10,100 bases of DNA from an uncultured Bacteroides sp. (GTDB lineage Bacteria > Bacteroidota > Bacteroidia > Bacteroidales > Bacteroidaceae), in NCBI RefSeq assembly GCF_949298305.1, contig NZ_CASFWU010000122.1, forward strand, positions 1 to 10,100. The letters are read 5' to 3'. The translations under genes and the position numbers were made by a program. Positions within the stretch are counted from its first letter, which is position 1; every line of letters starts with the position of its first letter. The notes beneath the pieces are model-generated. The model was given only the letters and a program-made list of their open reading frames with translations. It made no database searches and was not told the origin of the DNA. Below are positions 1 to 5,550 of the stretch, in pieces.

Positions 1-129
1 AAATCATTTTCAAATCAAAAAATCAATGAACGCTTATATTTGATTTAAAATTAATCGTTTAACTACAGTGATGTAATTTTTATCGCACCACTAATAAACT
101 TAAAATAACTCTAAATAACTTGTGGAAGC

Positions 130-161
130 ATTGTCCATTTGGCGAAGTTCCTTTATTTTTG
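130..161 (+). promoter_or_regulatory. Bacteroides-type promoter for the 272-880 gene
   Basis: The box TATTTTTG at 154-161 fits the Bacteroides -7 consensus TAnnTTTG exactly. ATTG at 130-133 lies 20 bases upstream and resembles the TTTG -33 element at the standard 19-21 base spacing. This is the best two-part promoter in the window. Transcription would start near 166-169 and read the possible small ORF at 182-241 and then the 272-880 gene. Confidence 0.6.
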
Positions 162-181
162 TACAATCGAGGATTAACAAT

Positions 182-241
182 ATGAACGTTACTGAGGAGG
201 AACGTGCATTGGATTTGTCGTCATGCCTCAATAACCTTTGA
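182..241 (+). CDS. possible 19-codon upstream ORF
   Basis: An ATG at 182 opens a 19-codon frame (MNVTEEERALDLSSCLNNL) ending in TGA at 239-241. It sits about 15 bases after the predicted transcription start and is preceded by an AGGA-like sequence (170-173), so it is placed like a real first cistron. It shares the frame of the 272 gene but is separated from it by three stops (239, 248, 254), so it is not a simple N-terminal extension. I do not recognise the peptide. It may be a leader peptide, the remnant of a lost gene, or chance. Confidence 0.22.
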   Translation: MNVTEEERALDLSSCLNNL

Positions 242-271
242 ATAACTTAAGAATGACTTTTTATGGGGTTC

Positions 272-880
272 ATGAAACGAACAATTGGCATTTGCCTTGC
301 GCTTCTTGCCTCTTGGGGGGCAAAGGCGCAATATGTTTCTGTGAGTTCAGAGACTTTGACTTCCGCTTATGCAGCGCTTGCCGGAAAGAACAGTCGTGAA
401 AACCGGCAGGCTTTTTTTGATGCCTTTCCCAAGAACTGGATGGAATACATCACTACCTATCAATATGGTTCTGCCCTCTATGGACAGGCGGACAGGCATG
501 TCCGGGCTTTGGGTGAGATGGCAGGGACTATAGCTGCTGATGCCTATTGCAAGCGGTTGGTGGATTTGTGTATCGGGGGAGAACTGGATGCGGATGCTCC
601 CAATCACCTTCGGGCATTGGTGATGGATGTATTGCAGAAGAATGATGATTGCCGGAAGGGAATTTTCAGTTATCTGTCCAAACTGCGCAGAGGCCATCGT
701 TTTCAGTTTTGGTTCTTCTGTCTGTCGAACATTGTCCGTTCATCTTCCTTAGAAGGCGAATACGCCCGACTGAACGAATATGCCAAGAATTGCTGTCCTG
801 AAGAAGCCGAAATCATGGCCGATGCATACAAGTATGCCTATGATGGCGTCAACTTCGTTCATGACGGGTATGGTTTGTAG
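272..880 (+). CDS. exported protein of unknown function
   Basis: A 202-residue protein with a typical Sec signal peptide: a positive start (MKR), a hydrophobic core (IGICLALLASWG) and a likely cleavage after AKA, around residues 17-20. The ATG at 263 adds only MGF before the signal; the ATG at 272 gives a cleaner signal peptide and is preferred. The mature part is mixed alpha-helical and soluble-looking, with Cys residues scattered through its second half (for example the NCC near the C-terminus) and no further membrane segment. I recognise no catalytic motif or family. The protein probably acts in the periplasm or on the cell surface. The next gene starts 37 bases downstream on the same strand, but its richer GC composition gives no support for a shared function. 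Confidence 0.8.
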   Translation: MKRTIGICLALLASWGAKAQYVSVSSETLTSAYAALAGKNSRENRQAFFDAFPKNWMEYITTYQYGSALYGQADRHVRALGEMAGTIAADAYCKRLVDLCIGGELDADAPNHLRALVMDVLQKNDDCRKGIFSYLSKLRRGHRFQFWFFCLSNIVRSSSLEGEYARLNEYAKNCCPEEAEIMADAYKYAYDGVNFVHDGYGL

Positions 881-917
881 GAGATTCCGGCTTTAATGCT
901 TTTTTAATGGAAACGGA

Positions 918-1493
918 ATGAAAATACTGGTTACTTACGCCGTTCAAGGCGAATTTGCGGAATTGAAGTTTCCCGGCATGAGGGGAGACGACGAGGTGCA
1001 GGTGGGCTACTTGCGCACGGGCATCGGCAAGGTGAAGTCGGCCTATTACCTGACCGACGCGCTCAACCGCCTGCAGCCCGATGTAGTGATTAACGTAGGG
1101 ACGGCAGGCACGGTCGGCCACCGTGTGGGCGACATCTTTGTCTGCCGCCGCTTTGTCGACCGCGACATGCTGCAGCTGAAAGGGCTGGGCGTTGACTATC
1201 GTCTCGACGTCTCCGCCTTGCTGGAGGAGAAAGGGTATTGCCGCCACTGGCAGGCCGCTGACGGGGTATGCAACACGGGCGACTCCTTCCTGACCGGGCA
1301 GGCGGATGTGGAGGGCGACGTGGTGGACATGGAGGCATACGCCCAGGCGTGGGTGTGTCGTGCCAGGGGCGTGCCTTTTGTGGCGGTGAAGTATGCGGCC
1401 TATGTCATCGGGCAGCCTGCCTCTTGTGAAGAGCCGTTTTCCGGTGCCCGCCGGACGCTGGAAGCCTTCTTTGAGCAGACGGGCGGGCTCTGA
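918..1493 (+). CDS. nucleoside phosphorylase/nucleosidase superfamily protein, probably active-site altered
   Basis: A 191-residue cytoplasmic protein of the PNP/UDP phosphorylase fold, closest in feel to 5'-methylthioadenosine/S-adenosylhomocysteine nucleosidase and MqnB-like proteins, which cleave the N-glycosidic bond of purine nucleosides. Visible landmarks are Glu12 in the first strand (TYAVQGEF), the glycine-rich NVGTAGT at 59-65, NTGDSF at 119-124 and VDMEA at 136-140, with Glu139 matching the ribose-binding Glu174 of E. coli MTAN. In E. coli MTAN the general acid Asp197 lies 23 residues after Glu174. Here that position is Tyr162 (codon TAT, one base from GAT), in VKYAAYVIGQ. The protein may therefore be inactive or altered in chemistry. 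The stop is 4 bases from the convergent LysR gene. Family is fairly sure; substrate is not. Confidence 0.8.
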   Translation: MKILVTYAVQGEFAELKFPGMRGDDEVQVGYLRTGIGKVKSAYYLTDALNRLQPDVVINVGTAGTVGHRVGDIFVCRRFVDRDMLQLKGLGVDYRLDVSALLEEKGYCRHWQAADGVCNTGDSFLTGQADVEGDVVDMEAYAQAWVCRARGVPFVAVKYAAYVIGQPASCEEPFSGARRTLEAFFEQTGGL

Positions 1494-1497
1494 GCGG

Positions 1498-2388
1498 CTA
1501 ACGCCTCCGTCGGGAGACGGCCTGCTGCAGGATGTCGGCAAAGGCCTGTGCCGACTTCTTGCGGTAGACGCCTTGCGGCCAGAAGAGGAAGCCTTGTGTG
1601 GTGAGCCGTTCGACGGAGAGGATGGGTATTTTCACCAGTTCGGGTTCGTTGCGCACGGCGGCCTCGGTCAGTATGGTGGCCCATCGGCCTCCGTCCAGCA
1701 GGCGGATGATGGTCTGCACGTCGTTTATCTCCATGCCTACGGTCAGCTCCAGCTCTTTCTGGCGGCAGATTTCCTCAATCTTCCGGCGGGTGGCAAAGCC
1801 CTGTGCGGGCAGGATGAGGGGCGTCTGCGATAGCCTTTTCAGCGTCATGGACGATACGCCGGCCAGGGGGTGTGAGCGGTGGACAATGAAGTAGAGGCCC
1901 GAGGAGAAGAGCGGCAGGGTCTCGAACGTGCCGCAGCAGCCTTCGGGGCGGAAGGAGAGGACGCAGTCCATCTGCCCGCCGGCCAGTGCCTCCAGCAGTT
2001 CGTGGGAGGTGGCGAAGGTGATTTCCACTTTTATCTTCGGATAGGTGCGGGTAAACTCGGCCAGGGCGTCGGTGAGCAGGCCGCTCAGGCTGTAGGTGGC
2101 GCCTATCAGCAGGGTGCCCGTCTCTATTCCTTTCAGGTCGCGTATGATTTGCCGCCCGCTCTCGGCGTCCTGGATGGCTTTGCGGGCGTAGGGCAGGAAG
2201 GCGTTGCCTGCCTCGGTGGGCACCACGCGCTTGCCGATGCGGTCGAAGAGCAGCACATCCAGCTCTTCTTCCAGCTGCTTGATTTGTTGCGAAAGCGTGC
2301 TCTGCGAGATGTACAGCAGGCGGGCCGCTTCCGAGAAGTTCTGCTGTTCGCAGGCTTTTTCAAAGTACTTCAGTTGTCGGAGTTCCAT
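1498..2388 (-). CDS. LysR-family transcriptional regulator
   Basis: A 296-residue, full-length LysR-type regulator. Residues 1-60 form the winged helix-turn-helix: it opens MELRQLKYF, and the recognition region at about 17-36 includes NFSEAARLLYISQSTLSQQI, followed by LFDR and the typical PTEAG (57-61). Residues from about 90 to 290 form the effector-binding domain, opening TGTLLIGA and resembling the CynR/CysB-type fold. It is transcribed divergently from the MFS transporter at 2498, the classical arrangement for a LysR protein controlling its neighbour and itself. E. coli has the same pairing in ynfL/ynfM. The effector is unknown, probably the substrate of the transporter or a metabolite of it. 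Confidence 0.92.
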   Translation of the reverse strand: MELRQLKYFEKACEQQNFSEAARLLYISQSTLSQQIKQLEEELDVLLFDRIGKRVVPTEAGNAFLPYARKAIQDAESGRQIIRDLKGIETGTLLIGATYSLSGLLTDALAEFTRTYPKIKVEITFATSHELLEALAGGQMDCVLSFRPEGCCGTFETLPLFSSGLYFIVHRSHPLAGVSSMTLKRLSQTPLILPAQGFATRRKIEEICRQKELELTVGMEINDVQTIIRLLDGGRWATILTEAAVRNEPELVKIPILSVERLTTQGFLFWPQGVYRKKSAQAFADILQQAVSRRRR

Positions 2389-2390
2389 GT

Positions 2391-2415
2391 CATCTATCGG
2401 TTTTGCCTATGGATG
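2391..2415. promoter_or_regulatory. imperfect inverted repeat in the LysR leader, possible operator
   Basis: CATCTATCGG (2391-2400) and CCTATGGATG (2406-2415) form a dyad that matches at 8 of 10 positions across a 5-base spacer. It contains T2397-N11-A2409, the core spacing of LysR-protein sites. It lies between the predicted LysR -7 box and its start codon, where binding would repress the regulator gene. The role is inferred from position and symmetry only. Confidence 0.35.
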
Positions 2416-2436
2416 TTATCGAAAAATAGCGTTTTG

Positions 2437-2444
2437 CAAATATA
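2437..2444 (-). promoter_or_regulatory. -7 box for the LysR gene
   Basis: Read on the minus strand this is TATATTTG, a full match to TAnnTTTG. It would start transcription near 2430, giving a leader of roughly 42 bases. I find no good TTTG at the -33 position, as expected for an activator- or repressor-controlled promoter, so confidence is moderate. Confidence 0.45.
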
Positions 2445-2465
2445 GCCTTTTCTTCCCTTCCTCCT

Positions 2466-2473
2466 TAATTTTG
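2466..2473 (+). promoter_or_regulatory. -7 box for the MFS transporter gene
   Basis: TAATTTTG matches TAnnTTTG exactly and lies 24 bases before the ATG at 2498. No TTTG is present 19-21 bases upstream; the nearest (2433-2436) is 29 bases away. The weak -33 region is consistent with dependence on the adjacent LysR regulator. Confidence 0.5.
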
Positions 2474-2493
2474 CATCGTAAAAAGAACGATGC
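2473..2493. promoter_or_regulatory. perfect 7-bp inverted repeat at the transporter transcript start
   Basis: GCATCGT (2473-2479) and ACGATGC (2487-2493) are perfect inverted repeats around a 7-base A-rich loop (AAAAAGA). The repeat begins on the last base of the -7 box and ends 4 bases before the ATG, so it covers the start site and the only possible ribosome binding region. It could be an operator, or an mRNA hairpin presenting the purine-rich ribosome-binding segment in its loop. Confidence 0.45.
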
Positions 2494-2497
2494 GACA

Positions 2498-3733
2498 ATG
2501 AAAACAACCTCTTTATTCCCTGCCGGCGCCGATGAAAGGAAGCGCTTCCGCCTCATCCGCCTGTGTATGCTCCTGTCCGGGCTTTCCGTCTTTGCCCAGC
2601 TCTATCTGTTTCAGCCTCTGCTCTCCGAGCTCTGCGGCTACTATCAGGTGTCTGCGGTGGGCGGCAGCCTGGCTGTCTCATCCTCCACGCTGGGCATGGC
2701 GGCGGGGCTGTTTGTGCTGGCCTTTCGGGCCGATGCCGTGTCGCGTGCCCGGCTGATGGGTTTCTCGCTCATTGTCTCCAGCCTGCTGACACTGCTTTCG
2801 CCGCTTGCCTTCAGCTTTCCGCTGCTTCTGCTGGTCAACTTCCTGAAGGGAGCGGTGCTGGCAGGCGTGTCGGCCGTTGCCCTGGCCTATCTCACTGAAG
2901 AGGTGGACGCACGTGTCATCGGCCTGGCTATCAGCCTCTACCTGAGCGGCAATACGCTGGGCGGCATGGCGGGGCGTGTGTCGGGCACTCTGCTGGCCGG
3001 ATGGGCGGGGTGGCACACGGCTGTCCTCGTCATCGGGGCGGTCAGCCTGCTGCTGGGCATGGCGTTTGTCCGCCTGCTTCCCGCTTCGCGCCACTTCCGC
3101 CCCGCATCCGTGCCTGTCAGGGTCAAGTTGGGGCAGATGGCCGCTTTCCTCAGGGACTTCCGCTTCATGGGCGTCTATCTGGTGGCGGCGTTGGCCATGG
3201 GCGTGTTCGTGAGTGTCTACAACTATCTCTCTTTCCTGTTGGAATCGCCCGCCTTCGGGCTTCCCCACTACGTGGTGGCGGGCGTGTTCCTGATGTACAC
3301 GGCGGGAGTAGCGGGTTCGGTGCTGACAGGCCGCCTGTCCGACCGCTTTCATCCGCACGCGCTGTTGCGCTACTCCCTTTTGCTGATGGCGGCGGGCCTG
3401 TTCCTGTTGCTGGTCATGCGGCTGGAGGCCATTGTCTTGGGGCTGGGCATCCTGACGTTTGCCTTCTTCAGCACGCACACGCTGGCCAGCCGCATCGTCT
3501 CCATGCAGGCGCAGGAGGCGCGCAGCAGTGCCACCAGTCTCTACTGGCTCTTCTACTATGCAGGCTCCAGCCTGCTGGGCTCGGCCACGGGCAGCCTGCT
3601 TGCCGGCTTCGGCTGGGACACCTTCGTCTTGGGACTGGTGCTTCTGTTGGGCCTGTCGTTCGTGGTGGCGTGTGTGGTGTCGCCTGTACACCGGTTTAGT
3701 CTGAAAGCAATGAAATCTATTATTCACCCTTAA
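2498..3733 (+). CDS. MFS transporter, YnfM-like
   Basis: A 411-residue major facilitator with about 12 hydrophobic segments, for the inner membrane. The reading frame stays open back to 2204, but that part lies inside the opposite-strand LysR gene. The ATG at 2498, just after a Bacteroides -7 box, is the sensible start and gives a short cytoplasmic N-terminus before the first helix. The segment LYLSGNTLGGMAGR (147-160) and the later ASRHFRP (196-202) are strongly reminiscent of E. coli YnfM, an uncharacterised proton-coupled MFS member. The loop motif between helices 2 and 3 is degenerate, while LTGRLSDRF in the second half is better conserved. Together with the divergent LysR gene this mirrors ynfL-ynfM. 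The direction of transport and substrate cannot be read from sequence. Confidence 0.9.
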   Translation: MKTTSLFPAGADERKRFRLIRLCMLLSGLSVFAQLYLFQPLLSELCGYYQVSAVGGSLAVSSSTLGMAAGLFVLAFRADAVSRARLMGFSLIVSSLLTLLSPLAFSFPLLLLVNFLKGAVLAGVSAVALAYLTEEVDARVIGLAISLYLSGNTLGGMAGRVSGTLLAGWAGWHTAVLVIGAVSLLLGMAFVRLLPASRHFRPASVPVRVKLGQMAAFLRDFRFMGVYLVAALAMGVFVSVYNYLSFLLESPAFGLPHYVVAGVFLMYTAGVAGSVLTGRLSDRFHPHALLRYSLLLMAAGLFLLLVMRLEAIVLGLGILTFAFFSTHTLASRIVSMQAQEARSSATSLYWLFYYAGSSLLGSATGSLLAGFGWDTFVLGLVLLLGLSFVVACVVSPVHRFSLKAMKSIIHP

Positions 3734-3749
3734 AAACTTGAAATGAATT

Positions 3750-4619
3750 ATGAAGACTTTAATCAGTATGATGTGGGTCTGCCTGCTGGCCGCAACGGTG
3801 TCTGCGCAGACTGTAGTGAACGTGATTGACAACGGCATCCGTTATTGCGAGAGCACGCTGCCTTACGACGGCGGCATCCTGATAGCCAACTTCGGCACAG
3901 AGGAACTTAATCCGCTGAACACCGAGGGGAAGGGCTATATCGTCCTCCACAAAGATGGCAAGAATGAAGTGCTGATACCTGCCGACGGCCATCTGTCGGC
4001 TCCCAAGGGGATGCTGGCGCGCGACGGCCGCCTCTACGTGTGCGACGTCAATAAAGTAATGTCCTATCATCTGGCGGACAAAGGTTCGGAGCCTCTGACC
4101 ATCGCCCTGCCCGAAGGACATCTGTTTGCCAACGACCTGGTGGCCGACGGCCGTTACCTTTATATATCGGTGACGAACACGGGCACCATCTTCCGGGTGG
4201 ACATCAGCAATCCCTCCCGCCCAAGCACGCCCGAAGAGTGGCTGAAGGTGGCCGGCCCCAACGGATTGTTGCTGCACGACGGCGCCCTCTATGTGGCTTC
4301 CTATCCGGCGGACGGCAACACGACCGACGCACATGTGGTCTATCGCGTGGCCAATCTGGAGAAGCCCGTGGCCGAGAAGTGGATGGACGTGCCCGGACAA
4401 TATGACGGCCTGGCCCTCTCGTCGGACGGAAAGGCGCTCTATGTGACCAACTGGACACCTGCCGGCGTGAGCCGCATTGACCTCGCCACACGCGCCCTGA
4501 CTCCTCTCGGCATCGACCTGCCGCAGGCACTCGTAGGGCCGGCCGACATCAGCGTGAAAGATGGTTGCATCTACATCCCCGACCTGCCCAACAGCCGCGT
4601 TGTGGTGGTGAAAGAGTAG
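3750..4619 (+). CDS. secreted SMP-30/gluconolactonase-like beta-propeller protein
   Basis: A 289-residue protein with a signal peptide (MKTLISMMWVCLLAATVSAQ, cleavage near residue 20) and repeated blade-like segments: GGILIANFG, KGMLARDGRLYVCDV, NDLVADGRYLYISV, NGLLLHDGALYVAS, DGLALSSDGKALYVTN, ADISVKDGCIYIPD. This spacing suggests a six-bladed propeller of the SMP-30/NHL type. Members include lactonases and non-enzymatic binding proteins. The metal-binding Glu and Asn residues of true SMP-30 lactonases cannot be assigned with confidence here. It starts 16 bases after the MFS stop and almost certainly shares its transcript, so a periplasmic protein that binds or hydrolyses the transported compound is a reasonable inference. 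It is not proof of lactonase activity. Confidence 0.75.
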   Translation: MKTLISMMWVCLLAATVSAQTVVNVIDNGIRYCESTLPYDGGILIANFGTEELNPLNTEGKGYIVLHKDGKNEVLIPADGHLSAPKGMLARDGRLYVCDVNKVMSYHLADKGSEPLTIALPEGHLFANDLVADGRYLYISVTNTGTIFRVDISNPSRPSTPEEWLKVAGPNGLLLHDGALYVASYPADGNTTDAHVVYRVANLEKPVAEKWMDVPGQYDGLALSSDGKALYVTNWTPAGVSRIDLATRALTPLGIDLPQALVGPADISVKDGCIYIPDLPNSRVVVVKE

Positions 4620-4632
4620 GGGAGCGGGCGCG

Positions 4633-4992
4633 TCACTTCAGCGTCTTGTACGAAAGGATGTGCCACGTCACGCCCGTGGCCACCGCCAGCAGCAGCGCCT
4701 TTATCCACACCTGTGGAAACAGAAAGACGGCGCAGTAAAGGAGGGTGAGCCACGTCAGCCCGACGGAGACGATTTTGGCATGAAGCGGTATGGCTTTATG
4801 TTCGCGGAAGTTGCGGATGTAAGGACCCAGCCGCTTTTGTCGTAGCAGCCAGTCGTACAGGCGCGGAGAGCCGCGGAAGTAGAGGGCGGCCGTCAGCAGC
4901 AGGAAGGGCGTGGTGGGCAGCAACGGCAGGAAGATGCCTGCAATGCCCAGCCCCAACGACAGGCTCCCGAGGAGGATATAGAGGATTTTCAT
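4633..4992 (-). CDS. YbaN/DUF454-family small inner membrane protein
   Basis: A 119-residue membrane protein. Two close hydrophobic segments near residues 3-37 carry the family signature LPLLPTTPFLLL. A basic cytoplasmic segment follows (SPRLYDWLLRQKRLGPYIRNFREHKAIP split around residues 43-70), then two more hydrophobic segments near 76-92 and 95-112. This order and length fit DUF454 (YbaN in E. coli), whose function is unknown. The frame extends upstream to an ATG at 5043, but the start at 4992 is chosen because the family begins at the hydrophobic segment and a promoter box lies between the two ATGs. It converges on the propeller gene with a 13-base gap and has no evident functional link to it. 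Confidence 0.85.
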   Translation of the reverse strand: MKILYILLGSLSLGLGIAGIFLPLLPTTPFLLLTAALYFRGSPRLYDWLLRQKRLGPYIRNFREHKAIPLHAKIVSVGLTWLTLLYCAVFLFPQVWIKALLLAVATGVTWHILSYKTLK

Positions 4993-4996
4993 GGCG

Positions 4997-5004
4997 CAAA
5001 TGTA
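4997..5004 (-). promoter_or_regulatory. -7 box abutting the ybaN-like start codon
   Basis: On the minus strand this reads TACATTTG, a match to TAnnTTTG, and ends only 4 bases before the ATG of the DUF454 gene. Transcription from it would begin at or next to the start codon, giving a leaderless or nearly leaderless mRNA. A -33 match is not evident. Confidence 0.4.
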
Positions 5005-5026
5005 GGGAAAATCATGAAGAAATCCG

Positions 5027-5034
5027 TATTTTTG
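5027..5034 (+). promoter_or_regulatory. -7 box for the queD transcript
   Basis: TATTTTTG matches TAnnTTTG and is the only such box on the plus strand between the DUF454 gene and queD. It would give a 5' untranslated leader of about 175 bases holding a short inverted repeat (5039-5062) and the heptamer hairpin (5070-5191). The -33 element is poor. Confidence 0.45.
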
Positions 5035-5038
5035 CCCC

Positions 5039-5062
5039 CGCATCGAGGTGACATTAGATGCG
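5039..5062 (+). other. short stem-loop at the 5' end of the queD leader
   Basis: CGCATC (5039-5044) and GATGCG (5057-5062) are perfect complements around a 12-base loop and are followed by TTTCTTT. It lies directly after the predicted start of transcription. It may protect the 5' end, act as an operator, or attenuate weakly. A 6-bp stem alone is weak evidence. Confidence 0.3.
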
Positions 5063-5069
5063 TTTCTTT

Positions 5070-5191
5070 AGCTACGAGTTACAAGCTACGAGCTACAAGT
5101 AGTGTATGGAGGATGTATGTGAGAAAGGAGTTGGCTACTCGTAGCTAAAAAAACTCGTAGCTTGTAGCTTGTAGCTCGTAACTTGTAGCTA
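5070..5191. repeat. inverted pair of heptamer tandem arrays (YTACRAG)
   Basis: Four head-to-tail heptamers of consensus YTACRAG occupy 5072-5099. Their complement CTYGTAR appears as a single copy at 5138-5144 and as five tandem copies at 5154-5188. The bases varying between units are only the two pyrimidine/purine positions. The left arm (5070-5099) can pair with the right arm (5161-5190) over 30 positions with 27 Watson-Crick pairs, two G-U pairs and one A-C mismatch. The arms enclose a loop of about 60 bases that itself contains the extra single copy. The element sits wholly in the queD leader, ending 26 bases before its ATG, and does not look coding. It resembles short tandemly repeated heptamers seen in some bacterial intergenic regions. 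Confidence 0.85.
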
Positions 5192-5217
5192 ACCAACAAC
5201 CAATTAACAACGTCTTT

Positions 5218-5550
5218 ATGTACACAGTAGTCAAACGAATGGAGGTGTCGGCCGCCCACAGCCTGCGTCTCTCTTATCCCAGCAAGTGTGAGAATCTGCA
5301 TGGTCACAACTGGATTATCACCGTCTGGTGCCGCTCGCACGAGCTCAATGCCGACGGCATGGTGGTCGATTTCAGTCACATCAAGCAAGTGGTGATGGGG
5401 CAGCTCGACCACAAGAATCTGAACGAAGTCATCCCCTGCAACCCCACGGCCGAGAACATAGCCCGTTGGGTGTGCGACCAGATACCCGCCTGCTTCAAGG
5501 TGGAGGTGCAGGAGTCCGAAGGTAATACGGCCATCTATGAGAAAGATTAA
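5218..5550 (+). CDS. queD: 6-carboxy-5,6,7,8-tetrahydropterin synthase (QueD)
   Basis: A 110-residue QueD/6-pyruvoyl-tetrahydropterin-synthase-fold enzyme that converts 7,8-dihydroneopterin triphosphate to 6-carboxytetrahydropterin, the first dedicated step toward preQ0 and queuosine. The zinc ligands are visible as His14 (AAHSL) and His28/His30 (LHGHN). The catalytic Cys24 precedes them in CENLHGH, Asp64-His65 lie in LDHKNLNE, and a conserved Glu lies in QESEG (98-102). The signature PTAEN (76-80) is present. The length is normal for the short bacterial form. The gene overlaps queE by 14 bases, so the two are translated as a coupled pair for consecutive pathway steps. Confidence 0.95.
   Translation: MYTVVKRMEVSAAHSLRLSYPSKCENLHGHNWIITVWCRSHELNADGMVVDFSHIKQVVMGQLDHKNLNEVIPCNPTAENIARWVCDQIPACFKVEVQESEGNTAIYEKD

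Larger units (their letters stand above)
1..262. other. AT-rich non-coding leader region
   Basis: No convincing gene lies here apart from the possible tiny ORF listed separately. The first 120 bases are about 22% G+C by hand count, far below the coding DNA downstream. They contain three copies of AAATCA (1-6, 12-17, 20-25) and an 8-bp inverted repeat (12-19 with 39-46), both of which could be low-complexity coincidence. The one clear signal is the promoter at 130-161, so the stretch is best read as the upstream region of the exported protein gene at 272-880. What lies to the left of the window is unknown. Confidence 0.6.

Noticed and set aside
35..42. A second TAnnTTTG match (TATATTTG)
   Set aside because: It lies in AT-rich DNA without a -33 element at the right spacing and 230 bases from any gene, while 130-161 is better.
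918..1493. Assignment as futalosine hydrolase (menaquinone synthesis, mqnB)
   Set aside because: No other futalosine-pathway gene is present, and Bacteroides-type bacteria generally use the classical Men route; only the superfamily is supported.
2204..2497. Upstream extension of the MFS reading frame
   Set aside because: It is Ser/Cys-rich nonsense inside the opposite-strand LysR gene and upstream of the promoter box; the start at 2498 fits the family.
2678..3838. A 386-codon open frame on the minus strand
   Set aside because: It opposes the MFS transporter and its product is rich in Gln, Arg and His with no domain; GC-rich coding DNA often gives such shadows.
5145..5160. A possible preQ1 riboswitch upstream of queD, because of an A-rich run followed by CT
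   Set aside because: The C-rich loop and pseudoknot core of preQ1 aptamers are absent; the sequence is explained by the heptamer repeats.
5070..5191. CRISPR-like array
   Set aside because: Units are 7 bases with no spacers of constant length and occur in opposed orientation, and no cas genes are present.
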